Positions 13,216-24,217 of a stretch of DNA of 64,000 nt are shown here, piece by piece; the stretch's first letter is position 1; each line of letters starts with the position of its first letter. This stretch comes from Xestospongia bergquistia. Lineage: Eukaryota > Porifera > Demospongiae > Haplosclerida > Petrosiidae. Made by a program: the position numbers and the translations under genes. The DNA lies in NCBI GenBank assembly GCA_963965975.1, contig OZ014411.1, positions 6,433,001 to 6,497,000 of the forward strand. The letters are read 5' to 3'. The notes under the pieces were generated by a model, which searched no databases, was not told where the DNA came from, and was given only the letters and a program-made list of their open reading frames with translations.

Positions 13216-14657
13216 GTTGTCGCAGATCTACTGGCTCTAATCCTTTACGACTCGTATATATGTACTACGTTTCCGGCACAAATCTCTTCCTGTAGTGGGA
13301 GGGTCTGGCTACGCGAGACTATACACGTGATAGTTGATCGGCCATATTTTCTATTGTGTGTACTGGTATGTACTACTTATAATAGTATATTGGACAAGAA
13401 TTAAATCACTGAGACAAGGTACAATTAACTACTTTTATTATACATTCTCTTATATAACTCACTAATAGATACTATACAATATCAAGTGGTCACTGGTATG
13501 CCTCGATATGTGTTTATCACTAATTATCTTCATACTATTAAACTAGAGATGGATACATGTACTGCATATCCATATGGTGTGATGTCATATTGACTAGTAA
13601 CAGTGTGTGTGTGTTAATGTTTATGTACATAGTATTGAGTAATAATTTTACTTGAGTATAATATATTTATTACATTGTAGGTACTATTTCATTTCCTGTT
13701 AATCCAGTAACAGATACTGTCCCTCATCAAGTTATGCCTCAATATGTGAATGTTGAGATGATCACTAATACACTACCTATTACTTAAGTAGAGATGAACA
13801 CATGTGCTGCATATGGTGTAATAAAATATTGAAAGTACATAGTATAACTGACATTGTTATGATTTGATAAATATGAATGGACTTCAATGTTCATGACAAA
13901 TTTATGAATCAAATATAAATGATAATTAAATTCCACTATATTATAATTGTACTTTAAGGCAGTTTTAAGAGTAACACCTTTTTCATTGCACTAGTATCAC
14001 TCCTCTAAATGTTATGGAGAAGATGACGACTAGTATTCTAGAAAATTATTGAGTGCTTGTGCTAATATTACTGAGTCAAATTCTGGGTCAGAGGGAAATA
14101 CATAGTATACTATGTCCCAATGAGAAGTGGATCAAAGTATATCAGTAGTCCTTTCAGCATGTTCTAAAAGAAATTATGAACTGGCTATAAATATGTTCAA
14201 TGTGTAAAGTTATAGTGGGCAAATATAATAATACTCCCATTCTTCGTTGCAACTCAAGGTCTTGCTGGTGTAATATTTATCCCTGACTGTGCTTTACCTG
14301 TAGCACACATAATACCTAACCTTAAATAAGGTTACGGCTCACAGTATATGCCTTGGCAATATATATTGAATATAATATATCTAGTTAGATTTAGGAAATA
14401 AGAACACAATAACACATTTTTGTAACAATGCATTTTGTTTCTGATTTTTTGTACTGTTCATGGCATTCAAAGTTCTGTACTGGACTACTGGTATAATAGT
14501 ACTCTTCTCATAAAGACTGGTATTTTTTTCTTATTAAATATTTCAACATTAGCTATCTGGTCATCAGTAGGTACACCCTGTTTTTCCTATGGATGTGAAT
14601 ATTATAGCATGCAAACCACGCCTTTCACTTTTAAAGAGGCGGAGTGGCTGATGCAAT
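13216..14657. other. Intergenic between divergent genes, 1.4 kb
   Basis: This should hold the promoters of the methyltransferase (minus) and the TPR-CHAT gene (plus). The 100 bp next to the methyltransferase start is relatively GC/CpG-rich (ggagggtctggctacgcgag), as expected near a promoter. A weak internal duplication is visible (13495-13590 resembles 13733-13840). No other gene is supported. Confidence 0.5.
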
Positions 14658-17600
14658 ATGGATCCTAATGATTGTAGAGAAAAGGGGAATGATTTAGTTA
14701 AGGAAGGAAAAATGGAAGAGGCTCTACTATGTTACTCTAGTGGACTTGTTTTCTCTCCTAGTGATCACAGATTACTAAGCAATAGAAGTCTTGTACTGTG
14801 CAAGTTGGGCAAGTAAGTCATTAGCATAAATATATATAGTTCTACAATTATATGATCCCCTGCATTTTTATATGATCCCCTGCATATCTGTATGTTTATT
14901 TTTACATAATTATGTAGGTACACAGAAGCTCTAAAAGATGCTGAGACTTGTATTAATGTACATCCCAAATGGTCCAAAGGATATCTACGTAAATGTGTTG
15001 CTTTGATATACCTAGGACAGTTTAATGAAGCAGAAAAGTCAGCTGAAAAGGGATATTTGCTTCAACATGACAGACGACTTTCAAAAGATCTTGTTTCTCA
15101 GTGGCTCATAGCTCGAGAACATTTATGTGCACCTATTCTAAAGGAATGTATTTTTGAACTTCCAACTGGCACAAAGATTATGTCAGAAAAATATTATATT
15201 GTGCTTTTGAAGATTATACAAGCTCGTTTATCGGTTGCTGGGGGAATGTCATCACATGATATGGGTCACTGTCTACTTGCAATTTGTGAGGAGGTTAGTA
15301 GTACACTTGAGAAATTTGGTGTACAGAGTATTATGCAAATGCAGAGTTGGTGTAATGTTCTTTGGACAGAGCCAGACCCACAGAGTGTAATTATACCTGA
15401 CACTCATCATTCTATGGTTATTGAGAAGACAAAAGAGTTTGTCCAATGGCTAAATGATGGCATTGATGATCTTCTTTACCCTATTTTACGCCCATTTCTT
15501 GCTTTAGCATTCTTAACTGTGTCAACAAGAAGTTGGGTCTTACAGAATGCTGATGCTGGAGCTTTTTATGTGGCTTTACTAATGGAAGGATGCTTTCCAC
15601 TTTTCGAAACAGCCATTTTTGATTCTGAAGACTACATTGGTTATCACATAGGTGCACTCTCTGGTTATCTAGGGTCATTTATAGGTCGTGACCCTTCATT
15701 TTCTGATAAAGATGTGCCTGTTCTTAGTGCTTACTGTCAAAAAATGGAGTCACTACTAGAAGAATATCCTAAGACAGCCATGGAGTATGAAGATGTCAAA
15801 TATATTGCAGTTCATAACCTTGGCATGGTTAAGAGTATGTTAGAAAAACATTGCAATGGTGTCAAAGTACCTGACAAGTTGTTGCCAACAGAATCTGTAG
15901 TGGATGGCCATTCTGCTAGACGTTTAGCAAAAACAAAACCTTTAGAAACCAGAGAATATATACAGAAAATGCTTCGTCAGTACAGTGAAAAGCCAGCTGT
16001 CAAAACTACTGTGGATGATGCCAAAAACTTAGTAGCCTTGTCCGGTAAAATTTAGTAACATAAGCATGATGTTGCATCATTATAGTACCAGTAAATATCA
16101 TAAAGTACTTGCCAAATGTTTTACAACAACCTTAAATCTTGTAGAAAACAATTGACAAAAGTTAGTCAGTGGCCTTGAAGACATACAACCCTTCTTGTTA
16201 TTTATATCAGAGTCTGATTGCATTATAAAAAGATAACATGAACTCAGGAAATGTTAATGTAATTATATATAGTTCTGACATTGTTTTAAGCAAATGATTA
16301 TTGTAACAGAGTTAGTTAGTGTATCAAACGTGCATAAATATTATGCTTATTGCATGTTAATTGGCACATTTATATTTATAGTTGTAATAATGTTTATTAT
16401 TTTATCATATATAGATATTACTATCTTCTCTTTATGTAGTGGCAAGCTTACAGCTAGATGATGACAAGTCTTCACTTCTTCTTCTTCAATATGGTGAACA
16501 AGCTTATGTTAAGAGCTTAATGTATCTTATCTTCAATGAGACGATTAACTTGGATGAAGCAACGTACATGATAACAACTGCCAGACAAGATATTCTGCTT
16601 GTAGCATTATTACTATATAACACGTACCCTGATTTGTATTCAAAGCATTTAGTTGATGTAAGCATAAGATGGAAAGGACTGTATTCAGAATTACGTGCTT
16701 GCTTAACTCAACTTGGTCATGGGGAAAACTGCAGGAAAATATTTCTTGAAATAAATAAAGTGGCTTCATCTGGTAATCATGATGATGTTTTCTACGACAT
16801 GGTACAGCAATATAAAAGAAAAGAAAGGGAAGTTCTTCGGAAATATTTTGTTTCTACCCTTAATACATTGTTTCTACAAAATGTAAATATGATTCAAAAG
16901 GGCCTAGCAGCAGATCAACTTATTCTTGATTACACATTTATTGTTGATCATTATGATCCCCATGTTGAAACAGTTCGTGGATTCCTTGTGTGTATATCAC
17001 ACAACTCTGACCAACCAATCATCAATACTTTTGATTCACTTGCTATAATTGAAGCAATGTCGAAATGGAAGAAAACATTGGAAGTTGATGATAGAACAGA
17101 AATTGTTGATTTTGCAGAACTACCAGGCAAGAAAGAAGCAGCGCACCTTTCATCTTTGCTTTTTCCACTATCTATTAAGAAAATAATTATGAATGATGTA
17201 AATTGTATTGTTGTTGTCCCTGCAGATGGTCTGATGGGTAGCCTTCCTCTAGATTTGTTGCCTCTCCAAGAGGATAAGAGTATTTTTGAAACTCATACAA
17301 CAACTGTTTTGACATCACCAAGAGAATTGATTCGAACATCCACGGTTGCTCATATAATGGAAATGCAGACAAAAGATAGTCATGAAGAAATCATTTCTAA
17401 AGATTTTAAAGACCTTTCAATGTCTGATGAAGGTGTCCGCCAGTTTTTACCTTCAACAATGTATACTATTGAACATTTAAGTCAAGTGGAGTTCTCTGAA
17501 TTTGGAAAAGGAATTGAAACTAGCACTCTTCCAGAAGTGACTTCAAAACCTCGTGAATGTTATCTTATTGCTAATCCTAATTATGATTTGGAGAACAGTA

Positions 17601-18337
17601 GTAGTTACTCACCAAGCCTTTTGACTGATGCTTTGACTTATTTAAGTTCATTTTTTGAAATTACAGCTACACATAAGGTGGAACAGCTTCCTATGTCTCA
17701 AAAAGAAGTAGAGAATGTTGAATTGATTCTTCAGCTTCAATCTCACATTCCATTGCAAATTCATCCACCTGTTTTGTTAGATGACGCAACACTATCCTTC
17801 ATAATGGATATACAGTCTCCTTATCTTCTTCATATATCTACCCATGGGTCATGTGAAACAAAGAATTGGAATGCGTACCATGGAAATATTTGGTCTCTGA
17901 ACCAAGCTGCATTAATGCTAGCTGGAGCGAACACATACTTGTCTAATAATCATTCAAAAATACATCCCAAGGCTGGCATTGGTTGTATTACTGCTCTTGG
18001 GTTAAGTGGTGTAGATCTTAAAGACACCAATCTTGTCTTTCTCTCTGCTTGTATTTCTGCACATGGTAATTCTCCTATACAGGAGGCTGTTGCAAGTCTT
18101 GTATCCAGTGCTAGAGTAGCAGGAGCCAGCACAGTTATTGGCACGTTGTGGACCATCTTTGACATAGCAGCAGTGAAGTTCTCAAGCTATTTCTACAATA
18201 AACTTTGTAGTGCATCAGGAGTGCATCCTTCTGAAGCTCTTGCTGTTGCAAAAAGGGAGATGAAGGCAAATGGAGATCATTGGTATAACTGGGCTGCTTA
18301 TGTCTCCTATGGACTTGATTATCCTTTTATTAAATAG
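14658..18337 (+). CDS. TPR-CHAT domain protein (caspase-like cysteine peptidase)
   Basis: Three exons, 14658-14812, 14918-16044 and 16440-18337, join in frame to 3180 nt (1059 residues). An ATG at 14651 is followed at once by a stop, so 14658 is the start. Residues 1-110 form TPRs; 110-600 are helical; the C-terminal ~380 residues are a CHAT domain. The CHAT part has the expected ADGLMGSLPLDLLPL strand/turn, a catalytic His in HISTHGS and a catalytic Cys in FLSACISAHGN, followed by AGASTVIGTLW. CHAT peptidases belong to the caspase/separase clan and cut specific protein partners. No signal peptide or membrane segment is seen, so it is probably cytosolic. Substrate unknown. Its neighbour is a Death/ANK protein gene. 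Confidence 0.9.
14661..15080 (+). other. HOP-type TPR carboxylate clamp
   Basis: The first three TPR helix pairs match the two-carboxylate-clamp TPR domain of HOP/STI1-type co-chaperones: REKGND (clamp Lys and Asn), LLSNRSLVLCKLGKY (clamp Asn), KWSKGYLRK (clamp Lys and Arg). All five clamp positions appear present. In known proteins this site holds the C-terminal EEVD tail of Hsp70/Hsp90. Confidence 0.75.
17170..18330 (+). other. CHAT peptidase domain with intact His/Cys pair
   Basis: Both catalytic motifs are readable: His in LLHISTHGS (about 17831-17857) and Cys in LVFLSACIS (about 18033-18059). The spacing and the trailing GASTVIGTLW segment fit CHAT. No obvious inactivating change. Confidence 0.85.
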
Positions 18338-18950
18338 TGATTATTTTGTGAAGTATGTATCTTGTATGATAGATAACATATTATAATCAATTATTCATGA
18401 ATTGTGTTACATGCAGTAGAATATTCACAGCTATTCTAGTTTTTATATTTGCCTCTGAAACTATTATGATGCAGGCATACATATCATTTTAATGCATCAG
18501 TAGTGGGAATGGCATCAAGCAGGCAGTATAGCACTGCTTATTTAGGGATGGTACAATATTCTTTCCTCTTAATTCTTCATCTGTTTACTCCACAATAACT
18601 ATAAAAGTATGGAGGCATTGGCTTTTAGCTCAAGCACTCTAGTAATAAGAGTAGTGATTTATATAGAGCTTAGAAGTACCCTCTGTAGAAGACACAATTT
18701 TTGTGAGTTATAATCATATTGACAATGAAGGGTTACCACAATGCCTGTTCTATGTGGTGTCAACTTGAGTTCCTTACTATTACCCATTGTTCCTGTTTCT
18801 TAAGGAAATCAAGTTTGTTGTATATAATATATTACATATAATTTATGTATAAAACAGTAAAACAGTCTTAAAACTGCAACTATGTAGTACTATACTAACA
18901 TTTGTGTGATAGTATTAAATATTTCGTAAGCAGTGATTACTTACTTATTA
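18338..18950. other. Intergenic, 0.6 kb
   Basis: 3' flank of the CHAT gene. AT-rich, with no coding signal recognised. Confidence 0.6.
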
Positions 18951-18954
18951 TGGT

Positions 18955-19658
18955 ATCTTTAAATTACATGTCCCTTTGAGCACTTAATCCTTTTGTCAAT
19001 GAGCTTTAATCATGATGTCCTTTACTGAAACGCTCTATCCTAAATGATCATTTGACCTATGTCAGTGTAACTCTGCTGATAATAATGATAGTTGTCCTTT
19101 TAAGTATTTCCTCAGTTTGATGATAAAGTCCACAGTAAAAACAGAAATGAAAAGAGAAAATGACTCTCTAGATTATGTAGACAACTGTTGGAAGTCAAGC
19201 AGCTTCTTCAGGTGATACTGGACAATATTCTTCACAAACATTGCCACCTTCTACAAGTCTGTCAACTAATCAAATGTTACTGTTCTCATCTACTGTATCA
19301 ACAAGTATGATCTATACTTTCACTAATGGTTGTATCTTTAATTATCTTTAATAGTTTTATTACAAACCATTCAACTTTCTCACCTGATAACACATTTTCT
19401 ACTAATAGTACAACCATTGCATTAAGTAGTGTTATAGTTGTAATTTCAATACCATTTATGTCTGTTCTAGCCTGTGTACTAGGATGCTATATAATAAAAT
19501 GGAAATACAAGTCTACACAAGATACAAAGGAGGTTGTTACCACATGTGCAGAGGTTAATGTTACTGATGATTCTGCTTATGGTATAACTCAAGAACACTT
19601 GTATGAGGAGATAGATAGTCTCCAATCATTAAGAACACTCTGCTGTATAATAAACTAA
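18955..19658 (+). pseudogene. Chimeric remnant: small-gene exon joined to Ig-receptor 3' end
   Basis: 18955-19178 resembles the intron/exon 2 region of the gene at 25566-27217 (compare 26484-26770: same 'ccctttgagca', 'ctgctgat(g)ataat', 'cctcagtttgatgataaa'). From about 19181 it switches to a deleted Ig exon (like 21790-21840 with internal losses), one stalk-exon piece, and a still-open TM/tail exon to 19658. The tail exon keeps the membrane segment and YEEI, but an 8-bp deletion relative to the complete copy removes the second tail tyrosine. The tail exon might still be used, but no signal peptide or Ig domain is left upstream. Confidence 0.7.
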
Positions 19659-19752
19659 TGAATAATTTTATTTATAAAATTCTCAAAGTTAGGGTGTGTC
19701 TATATAAAGATTAGATGTGACACGGATAATAGATTTGAAGATTTAAGTGATC

Positions 19753-22700
19753 ATGCAAGGATTTGTGCAGCTATTGAGTACTATATTAATTGCATCTTTT
19801 ATTGTTCCAGTCATTGCACAGGTGAGAGTGTCAAAAGTGCTGCATCTTAGTTATATAATATTATTAAATTGGAGTGTACTCAAGTCAGACTTATGTTCTT
19901 TTGTGGATGGATGGATTGACTGATGAGTTAATCTAAATTATTTTTGTGTCAGTATAAATGAATAATCTGTATTTTATCTTCCTATGATATATTTTCCTGA
20001 TTTAACAAGTGTCATAGTAAGTAATACTTGTATATTTGATGACATGCTGACTCATCCCTTCTGGTAGTACCAGTTCTCACTCCAGCTGGAACAGTAAATG
20101 GGTCAGTATCAAGTCCTTTTGCTTTTCAGTATGTATTATAGCAAAGATACAAATATGCATAAAATTCTTATTTAGATGTGATGTGAGTCCTCTACCTAAT
20201 CAATACATATGGCAAATGAATAGTGTTACTAACCCATCTCAAATTGACTCGTAAGTTATATATCCATTGTATTGTTGTATCATACCTTAGACATCTAACA
20301 CTCTTAAAATTATCCAAGACATTTGTTCAAGTTCATATGCTTCAGTATATTTAATTCAATTGCTGCATTAGAAATTTTCAATATATATTTGTGACCTAAC
20401 TTTCAAAAAGGGATTGTTTTTGTTCAAATGTTTCAAGAAACATGCTGTTGTTGTATACAAAACCATACATTTTCACAGTTGGAAAACAGTAGATAACTTA
20501 AATGTAAAATTTAGTAAACACTCAATTAAAGAATTGTTTACAAGTACAAAAGTGTTTTTAAGTGTTTTGATAGAATTGGTCCTTTCAAATCAGGCCACAT
20601 ATAGACATCTATATATGGTGCAGAAGATTATCAGCCTTATAGCTCTGATCAAATCACTAATATTAGAGTACATTGGTAAACATTTCCTGGTTACATAGCT
20701 AACATTCCTGGAGCAATAGTTCATATAAGCCTGATAATCTAACATTTTTGTGTTCACCAATTCAACTACACCATATAAGATATAATCTAGAGTACAAGTG
20801 TATGATACTAGAGTTCATAGTACACTTTGACAAGCTTGGTAGTATTAGTGTTATGGTATGATATACTAGGGATACCTATACTTACACCTCTATGAGTACA
20901 ATTTATATAATTTCTAGGGTCCAAGGTTTGAAATGACCCTGTGATTTTATATGTATGTATTAAAACCTATCAATACTTTTTATGGATATTAAATTTTTAA
21001 AAATGTTACAAGACAGAACACTTTATACAGTGTACTTTTCTGCTGACTATCAAATCTTAAAAAGACCTTAATGTTGGTTCAGTGTTTATTATTGAGATTT
21101 TTAACTCAGTATTACTATAACATTAATATATTATGGGCCTGACATAACAATATATATTTTGCATACATGTATTAACATTTCATAGACGTTGGTTTATACA
21201 AAATCTACAAGGAGGAATATATAGGTGTGGCTATACTAAAATTGGATGCAGTGGAACATTATGGTCCAATGAAGTCACTATTATAAGTATTTTGAACTAC
21301 TTGATTATCATTGTAGTCGTCTCCTTTTTTCCTATAAGCTCCTCCAATATTGACTGTAAGTCCTGAAAATATCATTGCTGATGAAGGTCAGACAGTTAAA
21401 CTTCAGTGTCAAGCAGCAGGCTATCCTACTCCCTCAATTACCGTAAGTTTGTATCCAAAAATTATGATTAAGTCTGCTAAATAATATTAAATCAATGTTT
21501 TGTCTTGGATTTATAAACATTATAGTCTGTTAAAGTTAATAACAATTTTCCTCAATTGAGAATAATTAGCCCCTCTAATTTGATAAAGTTAGTGTACAAA
21601 GTACACCATATAAGTTACCATCTTCATGGAAAGTATTTTATGTTACTTAATCTGTAGCTTGTGTCAGTGAATTCTGCATCTTTTGTTGTTATTTTATTAT
21701 TTAAAATCATTCATATTTATATATTTAATGTATTGTTCATTTTATTTCATTTAATAGTGGTACTTTAATGGGACAGTTGTTGGAAATCAACCAAATTTGA
21801 CACTAACATCAGCTTCTTCAGATGATAGTGGACAATATACTTGCTTGGCTGTTAATTCAGCTGGTTATGCTTCTTTGTTAGCTCAAGTCTCTATCTTATC
21901 AGGTAAACACATAACCTCTTTTAGTAAGATTTGTTAATCAAGTTGCTTGCTCTGGAATGTGTAATATATATCACCATAATGTTTTTTTAAAATTTATCTA
22001 AAATGGTCCTTATAATTTTTTTAATTTATCATATTGTCAGAATCCTCATAGAAATATGGTAACATGGCAAAAAATACTAGAAGTGTTCTTTTTATACAGC
22101 TACATAATATACATTAGTAATTTACTCAAGGATCTGTCTAAATAGAGGTATGAATGGCTCCACTAACTGAACCTTTTTTTAATATACACTTTGAAACTAG
22201 CCTTAATAATAAACACTATAGTATAAAATACTTAATTGGAACTAGTTTCCTGATTATAAAAGTTGTCAATTTGTTCATCATAAAAGGGTGCATTGTGTTA
22301 ACTGTATACAAATGACATAATTATAGCCAAAGTAATCATAGAACTGTAATTAGTAATTAGTAATTACACATTATATGTATATAGTGTAATTATGAATTAC
22401 TAATTATAAGTATACATTATAATTATATGTATTTTCTATTTCTCAGTATCATCTAGTACAACTGTAGTTCAAGCAGTAACTTCAATTTTTTCACAGATAA
22501 TGCCACCTTCTACAAGTATGTTAACTGATCAATTGTCATTGGTCCCAGCCACTATATCAACAAGTATGATATATACTCCCTCAATTACTGTAAGTTTGTA
22601 TCCAAAAATATGATTAACTCTGCTAAATAAATAATATTAAATCATTGTTTTGTCTTGCATTTATAAACATTATAGTCTGTTAAAGTTAATAATAATATTC

Positions 22701-24213
22701 CTCAATTGAGAATAATTAGCCCCTCTAATTTTGATAAAGTTAGTGTACAAAGCACACCATATAAGTTACCATCTTCGTGGAAAGTATTTTTATGTTACTT
22801 AGTCTGCAGCTTTCGTCAGTGAATTCTGCATCTTTGTTATTTTGTTATTTAAAATCATTCATATTTATATATTTAATGTATTGTTCATTTCATTTCATTT
22901 AATAGTGGTACTTTAATGGGACAGTTGTTGGAAATCAAGTAAATTTGACACTAACATCAGCTCTTTCAGATGATAGTGGACAATATACTTGTTTGGCTGT
23001 TAATTCAGCTGGCTATGCTTCTTTGTTAGCTCAAGTCTCTGTCTTATCAGGTAAACACATAACCTCTTTTAGTAAGATTACATAATTATAGCCAAAGTAA
23101 TCATAGAACTGTTATTAGTAATTAATAATTACACATTATATGTATTTAGTGTAATTATGTATTATTAATTATATTTATACATTATAATTATATTTATTTT
23201 CTATTTCTCAGTGTCATCTAGTACAACTGTAGTTCAAGCAATAACTTCAGTTTCTTCACAGACAATGCCACCTTCTACAAGTATGTCAACTGATCAATTG
23301 TCATTGCTCCAAGCCACCATATCAACAAGTATGATCTTATTTGTGTATACTACCTTTCACTAATGGTTGTATCTTTAATAATTTTATCACAAATCATTCC
23401 AACTTTCTCACTTGATAACACATCTTTTACTAATAACACTATCATTACATTAAGTAGTATTATAGTATGTGTATTTTCTATTTCTCAGTGTCATCTAGTA
23501 CAACTGTAGTTCAAGCAATTACTTCAGTTTCTTCACAGACAATGCCACCTTCTACAAGTATGTCAACTGATCAATTGTCATTGGTCCCAGCTACTATATC
23601 AACAAATATGATCTATTTGTGTATACTACCTTTCACTAATGGTTGTATGTTTAATAATTTTATCACAAATCATTCCAACTTTCTCACCTGATAACAACAT
23701 CTTTTACTAATAATACTATCATTACATTAAGTAGTATTATAGTATGTGTATTTTCTATTTCTCAGTGTCATCTAGTACAACTGTAGTTCAAGCAATAACT
23801 TCAGTTTCTTTGCAGACAATGCCACCTTCTACAAGTATGTCAACTGATCAATTGTCATTTGTCTTAGCTACTACTGTATCAACAAGTATAATTTATTTGT
23901 GTATACCAACTTTTCACTAATGGTTATGTCTTTAATAGTTTTACTGCAAGTCAGTCCAACTCTCTCACCTGATAACACATCCAGTACAATCATTGCATTA
24001 AGTAGTGTTATTGTTGTAATTTCAATAGCACTTATATTTGTTCTAGCCTATGTACTAGGATGGTGTATAATAAAAAGGAAATACATGTCTATACAAGATA
24101 CTATAGAAGTTAATATTACTAGTAATTCTGCTTATGGTATAACTCAAGAACATTTGTATGCAGAGATAAATAATCTTCAATCATTAGATTATGAAGAACT
24201 CTCTGCTGTATAA
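19753..24213 (+). CDS. Ig-superfamily type I membrane receptor with ITAM-like tail
   Basis: Exons: 19753-19821 (signal peptide MQGFVQLLSTILIASFIVPV...), a possible 7-nt microexon 20010-20016, 20068-20101, 20176-20250, 21186-21286 (first Ig-like domain: CDVS...YIWQM...GGIYRCGY), 21339-21442 and 21758-21902 (I-set domain: VKLQCQAAGYPTP, WYFNGT, SDDSGQYTCLAVNSAG), Ser/Thr stalk exons 22447-22563, 23212-23328 and 23766-23885, and 23939-24213 (transmembrane helix IIALSSVIVVISIALIFVLAY and tail). These sum to 1164 nt, 387 residues, in one frame, which supports the microexon. The cytoplasmic tail has tyrosines in YAEI and YEEL spaced like an ITAM, so signalling through SH2 proteins is likely. Ligand unknown. 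Exon usage is inferred. Confidence 0.75.
22447..23885 (+). repeat. Four tandem Ser/Thr-rich stalk exons
   Basis: Near-identical phase 1-1 exons at 22447-22563, 23212-23328, 23489-23605 and 23766-23885 (117, 117, 117, 120 nt). Each encodes a Ser/Thr-rich stretch such as VSSSTTVVQAITSVSSQTMP. The last three are about 277 bp apart. In the third copy the donor GT has become AT (23606-23607), so it should not splice normally. The stalk is likely O-glycosylated and its length can vary by whole exons. Confidence 0.75.
22573..23050 (+). repeat. Tandem duplicate of the second half-Ig exon and its intron
   Basis: 22573-23050 repeats 21426-21902, intron included, with few changes. The copied exon 22906-23050 has the same 145-nt length and the same phases (0 in, 1 out) as 21758-21902. 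The copied first-half exon lacks an acceptor, and the preceding stalk exon ends in phase 1. So exon 22906-23050 fits only as an alternative to 21758-21902, joined to 21442. Confidence 0.75.
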
Positions 24214-24217
24214 TAAA
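24212..24217 (+). terminator. Poly(A) signal overlapping the stop codon
   Basis: The TAA stop (24211-24213) runs into AATAAA (24212-24217). If used, the 3' UTR would be only some tens of bases long. Another AATAA-rich stretch follows shortly. Confidence 0.45.

Noticed and set aside
14435-14668. 77-residue open frame just before the TPR-CHAT gene
   Set aside because: It overlaps the start of the CHAT gene in another frame; the spliced TPR frame from 14658 is far better supported.
19560-19612. Classical ITIM in the upstream Ig tail
   Set aside because: YGIT has Thr at +3 and YEEI has His at -2, so neither fits [SIVL]xYxx[ILV]; only an SH2-type YEEI site is supported.
20414-20698. 94-residue plus-strand open frame within the Ig gene
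   Set aside because: It falls inside the large intron 20251-21185, lacks domain features, and is not kept in the third receptor copy.
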